From Azovibrio restrictus (GTDB lineage: Bacteria > Bacteroidota > Bacteroidia > Chitinophagales > Chitinophagaceae): DNA of 53,405 nucleotides. A program made the position numbers and the translations under genes. The stretch lies in contig JANLJF010000060.1 of the NCBI GenBank assembly GCA_029255605.1, positions 1-53,405 on the forward strand, read 5' to 3'. Shown here one piece after another: positions 45,749-53,405 of the stretch. The notes below the pieces were generated by a model. That model had not been told where the DNA came from. It saw only the letters and a program-made list of their open reading frames with translations, and searched no databases. Numbering within the stretch: position 1 is the first letter of the stretch; every line of letters begins with the position of its first letter.

Positions 45749-46228
45749 ATGCAACAGACTGCACAACACCTGCTGGATACGCTGGACAAGGCGCTGCCAC
45801 TGCTGAAAAAAATAAGCAATGAAGCTGCATCGGTAAGGCCTAAGCACGGGAAATGGTCTTATAAGGAAATAATAGGCCACCTGGTAGATTCGGCTGCCAA
45901 TAACCACCAGAAGTTTGTACGTACCATACAGGAAGACGGGCTGAAATTTCCGCCCTATGAGCAGGATGCGTGGGTACGCATACAGCAGTATAATGAAGGG
46001 GACTGGCACCAGTTGCTGCAACTGTGGGATGTATATAACCGGCACCTGGCACACATCATAGGCAGGATACCCGATGCCGCACTGCCCAACCAGATAGCGA
46101 TAGGAAAGAGTGAACCCTTTTCGCTCGATTTCATTGTGCGCGATTACCCGGAACACCTGAAGCACCACCTGCGTGCCATACTGCCCGATGCCGATTTTTC
46201 GCAGAACAATTTTAAGATGGTGTACTAA
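45749..46228 (+). CDS. DinB family protein
   Basis: 159 residues forming the four-helix DinB/YfiT-like fold. The metal-ligand histidines are probably in GHLVDSAANNHQKF (His near residue 49) and HLKHH near residue 138. W-S-Y-KEIIGHLVDS is the typical first motif (HGKWSYKEII). The family includes thiol-dependent metalloenzymes (bacillithiol, mycothiol transferases) and damage-inducible proteins; role here unknown. The last codon overlaps by 4 bases with the convergent small gene. Confidence 0.88.
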   Translation: MQQTAQHLLDTLDKALPLLKKISNEAASVRPKHGKWSYKEIIGHLVDSAANNHQKFVRTIQEDGLKFPPYEQDAWVRIQQYNEGDWHQLLQLWDVYNRHLAHIIGRIPDAALPNQIAIGKSEPFSLDFIVRDYPEHLKHHLRAILPDADFSQNNFKMVY

Positions 46229-46386
46229 CGCTTTTTAGCACCTACGCGTGTATAATGATATACCACACGCGGGCCTACCATTTTCACCTCCACCTCTACT
46301 ATATACGGGCGAAAGGGGTTAAAGCGCAATACATAGTCGCGCAGCTTTATTGCGAAGGAAAAATACTTTTCGGGATACCGTTTCAT
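46225..46386 (-). CDS. 53-residue protein, paralog of the upstream small gene
   Basis: From the ATG at 46386: MKRYPEKYFSFAIKLRDYVL then RFNPFRPYIVEVEVKMVG and a PRVVYHYTRVGAKKR end; an in-frame ATG at 46407 would add seven residues. Against the 55-residue product of 46520-46687 it shares NPFR...VEVE-K-VG-R--Y-YT-V. Basic, beta-rich, no signal peptide. The matching start of the paralog (MKHPQQF) supports 46386. Function unknown; could be a DNA- or RNA-binding or regulatory peptide, but nothing shows this. Confidence 0.6.
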   Translation of the reverse strand: MKRYPEKYFSFAIKLRDYVLRFNPFRPYIVEVEVKMVGPRVVYHYTRVGAKKR

Positions 46387-46519
46387 ATGGCCCTGTTTGT
46401 TTTGCATTAAAAAATATGCTTGTCATAGGCTGTATCCCTAAGTTCGGCTATTACAAGTGGCACATCCTTTTAAATGTGGTGTACCCATATTTTTTGTACG
46501 TGTATGCAGGCAACAGGGC

Positions 46520-46687
46520 TTAGTATGTATCGCGCACTTTGGTATAAGTATAGATAATGCGCTTACCCACCACCTTCATTTCCACTTCAACCAGCTCTCC
46601 GCGAAAAGGATTGAGACGAAAGATGTAGTCGAAGAACTTACCATTGAATAGTTTTTGTTTCGGGCGAAATTGTTGAGGGTGTTTCAT
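46520..46687 (-). CDS. 55-residue protein, paralog of the downstream small gene
   Basis: ATG at 46687, stop at 46520: MKHPQQFRPKQKLFNGKFF, then IFRLNPFRGELVEVEMKVVG and KRIIYTYTKVRDTY. Shares the NPFR...VEVE-K-VG-R--Y-YT-V core with the next gene (133-base gap). It has a long CA-rich leader on the same strand. Two related reading frames conserved at protein but not DNA level argue that both are real genes. No function assigned. Confidence 0.6.
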   Translation of the reverse strand: MKHPQQFRPKQKLFNGKFFDYIFRLNPFRGELVEVEMKVVGKRIIYTYTKVRDTY

Positions 46688-46941
46688 GTTGTGTTTATTT
46701 TATTTTTGTTATTGAAATTATTGCGTCTGAGTAGTGATGGGTGAATGTTTGGTGTGCGTTTTTATTTTTTGTGTACTGTTTTGAAAGGCCTATAGTTGGG
46801 GTTGCGCATTGCAGTTGCATGTTTTTTTCTGTGCTATGCTTCGGAAGGTTGATGATGATAAGTGTTGTTTCATTAGTGTGTGTTGATAATTGTGGTGCAA
46901 ATATGAGGCGGTAACAAAGGTTTTAAAAATTTACGCGCCTG

Positions 46942-46988
46942 CTTAACGCCGCCTTTGCAACCGGTTAACCACCGTTTAACATATGGCC
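46942..46988. repeat. TTAAC-triplet element, copy 1
   Basis: TTAAC at 46943, 46965 and 46976: spacing 22 and 11 bp, i.e. the same face of the helix. 35 of 47 bases match copy 2 (48684-48730). A shared GCAAATATG lies 38 bases to the left. Confidence 0.5.
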
Positions 46989-46997
46989 AAAAAAGAA

Positions 46998-47030
46998 AGA
47001 GCAGGATGTATCTCATCCTGCTCTTCATAA
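46998..47030 (-). terminator. Terminator of the serine hydrolase gene
   Basis: A perfect 11-bp stem, AGAGCAGGATG / CATCCTGCTCT, with a 5-base loop; the minus-strand tail is TTCTTTTTTGG. Confidence 0.9.
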
Positions 47031-47044
47031 AATGCTATTCGCTG

Positions 47045-48397
47045 TTACTTCTTTATGCCGGGCAATACCCTGCCGTTCTGGTGCAGCATCAGTTTTATTA
47101 TCTTGTTATTCTCATCGCGTATAAAGCCTATCTGCGCATCTACCACTTTCAGGAAAAAGAAATCTTTACGCTCTGCAAACAACTGGAAAGGGTTTTGATT
47201 GGTAGCCTGCGCCATCAGTTTTTCACCCTCCATAAATACTTTAATTTCAAAAGTGGGTGCCAGCTGATATACACCTATGTATTCTTTCAGCGTAGCTGCG
47301 GGTAGTTTCACCTCCACCTTCACTTCAGGTATTTCATACGCTTTTTCGTACAGGATGGCTGCCAGGTCGCGGCGGATGGTGCCGAGGTCGCTGGTCATAT
47401 TGTTTGACAGTAGGATGATAGCTACCGAATCCTGCGATATCATAAACAGGTTGGAAAGAAAGCCGTGAATACCACCATTGTGGCCCAGGCTTTTTTTGCC
47501 ATATATATCGCCGCTCATCCAGCCATAGCCATAGTTTTCTTTATTGGGTTTGGTAGCCATTATCCAGTCTACCGGGCGCAGCAGTTTTTGCGCCATCACG
47601 GCCTGCGCCCATTTATCCAAGTCGCCTACGGTGCTATAGATAGCCCCCGCGGCATACGATACCGATGAATCTACTACCGGCGCTGCTGCCCCCATATCGC
47701 CATCTATGGCAAAGTAGCCCGTAGCCTTGTTGGGGCTTTGCAGGCCGGCAAAGTTGGTACCCGTATTTTTCATACCCAGTGGTGCCAGTATCATATCGCG
47801 CAGCGCCTGGTGATAGGTTTTGCCCGTCAGGTCTTCTATAATATAGCCCAGCAGCATGTAGTTAGAATTGCTGTAGCTAAATGCTTCGCCGGGGGCATTG
47901 GCAGGCATCTTGTCTTTAAACAGCGCTATCATGTCCTCGCGGCTCTGATGCTTCATCATACCGCTGCGCTCAAAAAGGGTATCTTCTGTATAGTTGTATA
48001 TGCCCGATGTATGGGTAAGCAGGTGCTCTATGGTTATTTTATCACCATCGGGAAAGGTGGGGAAATACTTGGATAGCTTATCTTTTACATTCAGCTTTTC
48101 CTGCTCCTGCAGCAGCAGTATCATGGTAGATGTAAAGGTTTTGGTTACCGACCCTATCTGGTAGATGGTATTGGCATCGTCCTTTGTTTTCCGTGCGGTA
48201 TTTTTATAGCCATAGCTTTTTTGATATACTGTTTTGCCGCCTTTGGTTATCAGTGCCGTGCCGGTAAAGCGGCCTAGTTTATGATAAGCTATCAGCAGCG
48301 AATCCATCGATTTGGTTTTATTGGCAGTCTGGGCGTGCAGCTGTGCTATGGGTAATAATGCTACCAGTAAAAATGCAAGGCGGTACAATTTCATCAT
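47045..48397 (-). CDS. Serine hydrolase (class C beta-lactamase / DD-peptidase-like)
   Basis: 450 residues with a signal peptide (LAFLLVALLPIAQLHAQ). Catalytic SxxK is Ser83-Val-Thr-Lys86, YSN is Tyr175-Ser176-Asn177, and HNGGIHGF near residue 320 stands for the third motif (KTG/HxG). The last ~100 residues form a separate C-terminal domain (beta-barrel-like, DUF3471-type). Family members include esterases, D-aminopeptidases and beta-lactamases; a true beta-lactamase is not implied. Start is either of two adjacent ATGs (48397/48394). Flanked on both sides by the TTAAC elements. Confidence 0.9.
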   Translation of the reverse strand: MMKLYRLAFLLVALLPIAQLHAQTANKTKSMDSLLIAYHKLGRFTGTALITKGGKTVYQKSYGYKNTARKTKDDANTIYQIGSVTKTFTSTMILLLQEQEKLNVKDKLSKYFPTFPDGDKITIEHLLTHTSGIYNYTEDTLFERSGMMKHQSREDMIALFKDKMPANAPGEAFSYSNSNYMLLGYIIEDLTGKTYHQALRDMILAPLGMKNTGTNFAGLQSPNKATGYFAIDGDMGAAAPVVDSSVSYAAGAIYSTVGDLDKWAQAVMAQKLLRPVDWIMATKPNKENYGYGWMSGDIYGKKSLGHNGGIHGFLSNLFMISQDSVAIILLSNNMTSDLGTIRRDLAAILYEKAYEIPEVKVEVKLPAATLKEYIGVYQLAPTFEIKVFMEGEKLMAQATNQNPFQLFAERKDFFFLKVVDAQIGFIRDENNKIIKLMLHQNGRVLPGIKK

Positions 48398-48504
48398 CTT
48401 ATAGAGTAATTGACGGCAGGGCCGTGTGTGCTAAAGACCAAAAATAACAGGAAATAGTTGGAACTTAATGAATAACGGGCTGCAGTTTTAACACATTGCC
48501 ATAA

Positions 48505-48636
48505 AAACAAAAGAGGCACCCTGTGGAAAGGAGCCTCTATTTCAGGATAAGAAAGTTGCGGCAGTGGAAACTAGCCTCCCCATATCCCAATTATACCTCT
48601 ATATGTGACAGGTTAACTACATAACGTGTCAACGCT
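48505..48636 (-). ncRNA. Candidate minus-strand leader or small RNA with terminator
   Basis: Transcription from CATATTTGC (48637-48645, minus) would reach a hairpin AGAGGC ... GCCTCT (48512-48538) followed by TTTGTTTTT, giving about 130 nt. It contains a 13-codon ORF (MGRLVSTAATFLS) just upstream of the hairpin. The serine hydrolase gene starts ~110 bases further on, so the hairpin could be an attenuator rather than the end of a stand-alone RNA. No Rfam match recalled. Confidence 0.3.
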
Positions 48637-48683
48637 GCAAATATGCAAAGTATACATGCACCCGTACAAGCCCGGCACTACCC

Positions 48684-48730
48684 GTTAACAACCGGTTTGC
48701 AAACGGTTAACGAGCGCTTAACAAATGGCA
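48684..48730. repeat. TTAAC-triplet element, copy 2
   Basis: TTAAC at 48685, 48707 and 48718 (spacing 22 and 11), with an inner near-palindrome AACCGG-TTTGCAAACGGTT. 35 of 47 bases match copy 1; GCAAATATG is 40 bases to the left, against 38 in copy 1. Confidence 0.5.
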
Positions 48731-48837
48731 GTTATTCAGACATCTAATTATTTAAGGGTTATTTAATAATTACTTAATAATATTTATATTTATACGCTAA
48801 ATCAGTGTATTATTAACCCCTTAAATATGTTTTGCTT

Positions 48838-50331
48838 ATGAAATCTGTCTTACTCGGTACTGCATTGCTGGCGGGTAGTTTTTGTGCACAGGCACAGGCT
48901 ACCCTGGTAAGCAATATCAACCTTAGTGGCGATTCTTATCCGTCGTGGATTACCATCTTCAAAAACAAAGTGGTATTTGCCGCCAGCAACGATACTTCGG
49001 GGCACGAACTCTTTTGGCTGGATAACGATACTGCCAAGCTGCTGTATGATATGAACCCCATGGGCGATGCCCTGCTATACAGCAACAATGCAAAGCTGGC
49101 AGTTTCAGGCGATTATGCTTACTTCCCTGCCGATAACGGCATCACCGGTACAGAACTGTACCGCTGGGATGGTACGGCTGCGCCTTCCCTGGTGCTGGAC
49201 CTGTACCCCGGTGGCATCAGCAGCGGTATAGAAGAAGTGGTAGCCCACAACGGCCTGCTGTATTTTGGCGGCCTGGGCGATGCTTATGGCAATGAACTGT
49301 GGTCTTACAACCCGGCCAGTGGGTACAAGCAGCGTGTTACCGATGTTTCACCCGGCGGCCTCAACAGCTTTCCGCGCTTTATAACCGCTTATAAAAACAA
49401 GCTATACTTTACGGCCACTACACTGGGCGGTGCCGATATGTATGTGTACAACCCGATGACGAACAGTACAATGCTAATGAGCGATGCCGTGCCTTCCTTT
49501 GCAGGCAGCAATGCAGACGGGTACACTGTTATAAACGATAAGCTATACTTCGTAGCAGAAGAAGGCGCTACCGGCCGCGAACTGTATGTATATGACGGCG
49601 TAGAAGTGAAACGCCTTACCGATATAAACAGTGGCAGCGGCGATGGTATCTACAACCCCTTCAGCACGCGCAACCCATTGTTTGGCCACGATGGCAAAAT
49701 ATACTTTGCCGGCGATAACGGTATGACGGGTGTGCAGTTATATGCTTACAACCCTGCCAACGGCACTGCGGCTGTGGTATTTATCCTCAACCCATCGGGC
49801 GATGGCAACCCGGCCAACTTTACTGCTTATGCAGGCAAGATGTACTTTACGGCAGAGGACGGCGTTAACGGCTATGAACTGTGGGCTTACGAAGGTACAG
49901 GCATACCTGTGATGAAGGCCGATGTAGAAACCGGTGCGGGCAGCAGCTACCCATCTAACCTGACACGCCTGAACAGCGAACTGTATTTCAGCGCATACAG
50001 CAACACTACGGGTGTGGAGCTATACAAATTCAGTGACTCTGCTGCACTGGGTGTGCAAAATGTACGCTTTGCAGCCGATGTAAAAGTATATCCCAACCCT
50101 GCTACAGAAGCAGCTACCGTATCGGTATCGCTGAAAAAGGCACAGGCAATGGGCATATGCCTGGTAGATATGACAGGTAAAACAGTGTACAGCACACCGG
50201 CGCAGCCATACAGTGCAGGCACACAACTGCTGCAAGTGCCTATGGCACAGCTACCGGCGGCTACTTATGCCTACCGTATATACGATAATGCAGGCACTAC
50301 CCTGTATACCGGCCGCATACAGAAACAATAA
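48838..50331 (+). CDS. T9SS-exported ELWxxDGT propeller protein 1
   Basis: About 497 residues from the ATG at 48838 (a TTG at 48832 is also in frame). Signal peptide KSVLLGTALLAGSFCAQAQA. The body repeats the ELWxxDG unit: GHELFWLDN, GTELYRWDG, GNELWSYNP, GRELYVYDG, GYELWAYEG, GVELYKFSD, each preceded by a KLYFxA-type strand; a beta-propeller is likely. The T9SS type A tail (VYPNPATEAATVSVSL ... YAYRIYDNAG ... IQKQ) predicts export to the surface. Function unknown. First of three tandem paralogs. Confidence 0.88.
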   Translation: MKSVLLGTALLAGSFCAQAQATLVSNINLSGDSYPSWITIFKNKVVFAASNDTSGHELFWLDNDTAKLLYDMNPMGDALLYSNNAKLAVSGDYAYFPADNGITGTELYRWDGTAAPSLVLDLYPGGISSGIEEVVAHNGLLYFGGLGDAYGNELWSYNPASGYKQRVTDVSPGGLNSFPRFITAYKNKLYFTATTLGGADMYVYNPMTNSTMLMSDAVPSFAGSNADGYTVINDKLYFVAEEGATGRELYVYDGVEVKRLTDINSGSGDGIYNPFSTRNPLFGHDGKIYFAGDNGMTGVQLYAYNPANGTAAVVFILNPSGDGNPANFTAYAGKMYFTAEDGVNGYELWAYEGTGIPVMKADVETGAGSSYPSNLTRLNSELYFSAYSNTTGVELYKFSDSAALGVQNVRFAADVKVYPNPATEAATVSVSLKKAQAMGICLVDMTGKTVYSTPAQPYSAGTQLLQVPMAQLPAATYAYRIYDNAGTTLYTGRIQKQ

Positions 50332-50397
50332 TGCAACAATACACTTAACTATACACATTAAACATCGCTATTCTAAAAAAATCAAATCCAAACTGAT

Positions 50398-51894
50398 ATG
50401 AAACGTAGTTTACTCAGCTTATCGCTTTTAGCATCTATAGCAACAGCTACCGCGCAGCCGGCGCTTGTAAAAGATATTAACCCGGGATCTGCCAGCAGCT
50501 ACCCAAACCACCTTACTGTATTCGGAAAAAAACTGGTATTCTCTGCCTTTGATGCTACCAATGGTTTCGAACTGTGGTCGATGGACAGCGCAGGCACTAC
50601 CGGCCTGGCCTATAACATTAACCCGGGTAATTCGGGCAGTATCAATATGGGATACAACAGCCCGTTTGCCGTACTGGGCAAATACATATACTTCCCTGCC
50701 GACAATGGTACATCCGGCACTGAACTATACAAATGGGATGGCAGCAACCCACCATCACTGGCTGCTGAAATATACACAGGTGCAGGCAGTTCTTACATCA
50801 CTGAACTGGTGGTAATGAAAGGCAAGATATACTTCAATGCAGAAGACGGCATCAACGGCAGCGAGCTGTGGGTATATGATACCACATCCAACTCGGCCAT
50901 GCGCCTGAGTAATGTAAACCAGTTTGGCACCAGCGTCGTTAGCAACCTGGTAGCTTTTAAAGATAAAGTGTACTTCAGCGCATGGGAACCATCTACAGGT
51001 ATAGAACTGTATCACTACGACCCAATGACGAATAATACTACTATTGTAACAGACCTGGAACCAGGTGTGGATGGTTCTTATCCTCTGAACCTGGTAGTGA
51101 TAGGCGACAAACTGTACTTCACTGCACAAACATCGGCCAGCGGCCGCGAGGTGTATGTGTACGAAACATCTGTAGCACGCATCACCGATGTAAACGCAGG
51201 GCCTGCCAGCAGCGTGCCATTCACGCAAATCAATTCTAATCTCATTGCTATGCTGGGTGGTTACATCTACTTCTCAGGCAATGATGCTACTACCAGCGGC
51301 CACCTGTACAAGTTTGACCCGGCTAACGGTGTAGCTACGCTGGTATATAAAGTAAATGCTACGGGCGACGGTGAGATATCTAACCTGGTAAATTATGCCG
51401 GCAAACTGTACTTCACAGCCAATGACGGTGCTAATGGCAACGAAATATGGAAGTTTACAGGCTTTGGTGCACCTACCATGGTAGCAGATATCTACCCTGG
51501 TTTTGATGGCAGCTATGCAGCCAATTTCGTATTAATGAACAACAGCTTGTACTTCTCTGCTACAGATGATATAAATGGTACAGAGCTGTATAAACTGCAT
51601 GATTCTACTACCGGCGTACAAAATGTGCGTTTTGCTGCCGATGTAAAAGTGTACCCTAACCCAACTGCAAGCGAGGCTACCCTGCAGATGAACCTGCAAC
51701 AAGGTGCTACCCTGCAAGTGAAAATGGTGGATATGACAGGCCGCACGGTTTACACCATAGCAGCTACTACTTATGCTGTGGGTGAAACCAAGCTGAACCT
51801 GCCAATGGCAAACCTGGCTACCGGTACTTACGCTTACATCATCAGCGATGAGAACGGTAAGCTGATGCACAGCGGCCGCATACAAAAGCAATAG
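50398..51894 (+). CDS. T9SS-exported ELWxxDGT propeller protein 2
   Basis: 498 residues with signal peptide (LLSLSLLASIATATAQ), ELWxxDG-type repeats (GFELWSMDS, GTELYKWDG, GSELWVYDT, GIELYHYDP, GNEIWKFTG, GTELYKLHD) and a T9SS type A tail with the linker TGVQNVRFAADVKVYPNP, identical to that of protein 1 after its first residue. A stretch of 67 bases in the tail is almost identical to the tail of protein 3 (63 of 67). It is 66 bases after gene 1 and followed by a good terminator. Confidence 0.88.
   Translation: MKRSLLSLSLLASIATATAQPALVKDINPGSASSYPNHLTVFGKKLVFSAFDATNGFELWSMDSAGTTGLAYNINPGNSGSINMGYNSPFAVLGKYIYFPADNGTSGTELYKWDGSNPPSLAAEIYTGAGSSYITELVVMKGKIYFNAEDGINGSELWVYDTTSNSAMRLSNVNQFGTSVVSNLVAFKDKVYFSAWEPSTGIELYHYDPMTNNTTIVTDLEPGVDGSYPLNLVVIGDKLYFTAQTSASGREVYVYETSVARITDVNAGPASSVPFTQINSNLIAMLGGYIYFSGNDATTSGHLYKFDPANGVATLVYKVNATGDGEISNLVNYAGKLYFTANDGANGNEIWKFTGFGAPTMVADIYPGFDGSYAANFVLMNNSLYFSATDDINGTELYKLHDSTTGVQNVRFAADVKVYPNPTASEATLQMNLQQGATLQVKMVDMTGRTVYTIAATTYAVGETKLNLPMANLATGTYAYIISDENGKLMHSGRIQKQ
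51676..51742 (+). repeat. Near-identical sorting-domain DNA, copy in propeller gene 2
   Basis: Begins GCTACCCTGCAG; 63 of 67 bases match 53339-53405 in propeller gene 3, encoding LQMNLQ-x-x-ATLQVKMVDMTG in both. Confidence 0.85.
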
Positions 51895-51913
51895 TCCTTA
51901 CAGTTTTTGAATA

Positions 51914-51948
51914 GTAAAAAGGAGCGGTGATTGCCGCTCCTTTTGTTT
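51914..51948 (+). terminator. Intrinsic terminator after propeller gene 2
   Basis: AAAAGGAGCGG / CCGCTCCTTTT stem around TGATTG, followed by GTTTTG. Confidence 0.88.
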
Positions 51949-52024
51949 TGTGCCCATTAAATAGTTTTCTCAAAAAATGGGCGATCATATACATTTTTAT
52001 TAAATTACATATCAAATACTACCT

Positions 52025-53405
52025 ATGAAACACACTATGCTTTGTCTGGCACTGGCTGCATTGGCTATTAATGCATCCGCACAAACCATTCTTAACCATG
52101 ATTTGAACCCCGGTAGTGGACAAGACAGGTCATCGGCACCTGCAGCATATACACCATTCAACAACCAGTTATATTTTACAGCATGGTTAAAAGATACAGG
52201 GTATGAACTGTGGAGCCTGGATACCGCTGTTAAGCCTGTACTTACCCAAAACATACAACCAGGTCCGGACAATGGTGTGGTGAGGCCTAAAGCAAACTTC
52301 CCCGGCATGACGGTAGTAAAAGATGCAGAAGGCAAGGAACTGGCACTCTACTTTTTTGGCTACAATAAGCCGAATGTACCCGGCCAGCCTAAAAACCACA
52401 CCCTATTTAAGTACGACCTTACCGCTACACCTACACCCGTAATACCTGCATTGGGCACAGGCGAGGTAATGGCAGCTGATGAAATAGTAGCAGTAGGTAC
52501 CAACGTATACTTCCTTGTAAGCTCGCCCACCGATGGCACATATGTATATGAGTATGACCATAAAACAGGTGTACACGGCGCGATATTTAAAAACAACATA
52601 ACTGCCGCCGGCAACCTCACTGCATTCAATGGGAAATTGGTTTTTGCTGAAAAGGATGGTATGTACGAATTTGACCCGGCCACACGCAATACAGTACAGA
52701 TAACAACTTTTATATCCAGTGGCAGTGCGGGACCCGACCGGTTTACGGTGTTGGGGAATAAGCTATACCTATCGCATGCCAATAACATTATTGTATATGA
52801 CGGAACTTCAGCGCCGGTAAAGCTTTTTTCTTATAGTTATAATAACAGTAATAATCCTTTACTACACGGCCCATATTATACTAATGACAAACTGGCGCTG
52901 TATAAAAACAGGCTTTACCTAGCGGTATCCAACCCTTCTACAAGCATGCCGCAATTAACGGCCTATGACTTCAGTTCTAAAACCCTGAAAGCAGTGCCGG
53001 GACAGGCATACTTTGCAAGCAGGTTCGCAATAGCTAACAATACACTTTATTTTTGCGCATTCGACTCTACGCATGGCGTTGAACTGTGGAGCTACAATGG
53101 AACAAGCCCTGCCGCCATGATTGCGGATATTTGGCCCGGCAGAGTTAGTGGCTTCGGGTATAACATGACGTCCTTCAAAAATAAAATATACTGTACAGGC
53201 GTGGTACCCGATACAACCGGTGGGCTTGGCGATACGGAATTGCTGGAACTCATTCCAACTACTACCGGCACCATTATCAACAATGTCTTTTCAGCAATCA
53301 AAGAAGTAAAAACATATCCTAACCCGGCTACTACTGCCGCTACCCTGCAAATGAACCTGCAACACAGCGCTACCCTGCAAGTGAAAATGGTGGATATGAC
53401 AGGCC
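52025..53405 (+). CDS. T9SS-exported ELWxxDGT-like propeller protein 3, 3' partial
   Basis: An ATG at 52025 opens a frame that runs to the window's right edge with no stop (460 codons visible). Signal peptide KHTMLCLALAALAINASAQ; body with fewer clear repeats (GYELWSLDT, GVELWSYNG) and a partial T9SS tail beginning TYPNPATTAATLQMNLQ and VKMVDMTG at the edge. The missing end would be about 35 residues by comparison with protein 2. Paralog of the two preceding genes, more diverged in the body than in the tail. Confidence 0.85.
   Translation, partial: MKHTMLCLALAALAINASAQTILNHDLNPGSGQDRSSAPAAYTPFNNQLYFTAWLKDTGYELWSLDTAVKPVLTQNIQPGPDNGVVRPKANFPGMTVVKDAEGKELALYFFGYNKPNVPGQPKNHTLFKYDLTATPTPVIPALGTGEVMAADEIVAVGTNVYFLVSSPTDGTYVYEYDHKTGVHGAIFKNNITAAGNLTAFNGKLVFAEKDGMYEFDPATRNTVQITTFISSGSAGPDRFTVLGNKLYLSHANNIIVYDGTSAPVKLFSYSYNNSNNPLLHGPYYTNDKLALYKNRLYLAVSNPSTSMPQLTAYDFSSKTLKAVPGQAYFASRFAIANNTLYFCAFDSTHGVELWSYNGTSPAAMIADIWPGRVSGFGYNMTSFKNKIYCTGVVPDTTGGLGDTELLELIPTTTGTIINNVFSAIKEVKTYPNPATTAATLQMNLQHSATLQVKMVDMTG
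53339..53405 (+). repeat. Near-identical sorting-domain DNA, copy in propeller gene 3
   Basis: 63 of 67 bases match 51676-51742; the match may continue beyond the window edge. Confidence 0.85.

Larger units (their letters stand above)
46688..47044. other. Intergenic region with CA-rich minus-strand leader
   Basis: On the minus strand, 46688-46905 is C/A-rich and poor in G, so likely unstructured; it includes a 27-codon uORF (ATG near 46872). A CATATTTGC box (46897-46905) resembles a -7 element and could start this leader. The TTAAC-triplet element (46942-46988) and the terminator of the serine hydrolase gene (46998-47030) fill the rest. Confidence 0.4.
48398..48837. other. Intergenic region upstream of the serine hydrolase and first propeller gene
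   Basis: 440 bases. It holds the hairpin at 48512-48538, the candidate minus-strand leader or small RNA (about 48505-48636), the CATATTTGC box at 48637-48645, TTAAC copy 2, and an AT-rich stretch before the plus-strand propeller gene (48838) that lacks an exact -7 box. Confidence 0.45.

Noticed and set aside
1-53405. Mobile elements, prophage or tRNA genes
   Set aside because: No transposase, integrase, terminal repeats with target duplication, or tRNA cloverleaf was seen in any gap that I read.

Overview
This 53.4 kb window is chromosomal DNA from a Bacteroidota bacterium. The sequence shows many C-terminal type IX secretion (T9SS type A) sorting domains, exact TAnnTTTG -7 promoter boxes, few Shine-Dalgarno sequences, and the panC / truncated GT5 / DUF4270 / glmS gene order that is familiar from this phylum. 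A Chitinophagaceae-like or Chitinophagales lineage is my inference from protein style only. I see no tRNA or rRNA gene, CRISPR array, insertion sequence, integrase or phage gene. Base and codon use look even throughout.

Layout. 1-7.5 kb: the end of a membrane glycosyltransferase, a large M1 peptidase fused to an Omp85-like outer-membrane barrel, an alpha/beta hydrolase, a SMUG2-type DNA glycosylase and a UbiA-like prenyltransferase. 7.5-10.5 kb: type III polyketide synthase, methyltransferase and FAD oxidoreductase, divergent from the prenyltransferase; together they look like a small lipid or quinone-type biosynthetic cluster. 10.5-14.2 kb: two GNAT acetyltransferases, a B12-binding radical SAM protein and a tiny acidic protein. 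14.4-17.0 kb: a tightly coupled operon of lipoprotein, seven-helix membrane protein, histidine kinase and NarL-type regulator. 17.3-27 kb: housekeeping genes (pyruvate kinase, panC, glmS, metK) with a propeller lipoprotein, a degenerate GT5 protein and a DUF4270 lipoprotein.

27-38.7 kb: five T9SS-exported surface or secreted proteins (propeller, GEVED/FN3, a huge Tyr/Asn-rich beta-helix, and two paralogous FN3 proteins), most followed by strong hairpin terminators. 39-46.7 kb: class I fructose-bisphosphate aldolase, two membrane glycosyltransferases, a fatty acid desaturase, and several small proteins (DUF4406, YCII, VOC, DinB, a 37-residue membrane peptide, and a pair of 53-55 residue paralogs). 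47-53.4 kb: a serine beta-lactamase-like hydrolase and three tandem ELWxxDGT propeller proteins with T9SS tails; the last runs off the window.

Points most worth a second look: the M1 peptidase-Omp85 barrel fusion; the UbiA/type III PKS cluster; two near-copies of a 47-bp intergenic element with three TTAAC boxes at 22 and 11 bp spacing, each with CATATTTGC at a matching distance on the minus strand; possible small RNAs at about 4.73-4.85 kb and 48.5-48.64 kb; the lipoprotein/7TM/kinase/regulator operon; and near-identical sorting-domain DNA shared between tandem propeller genes.
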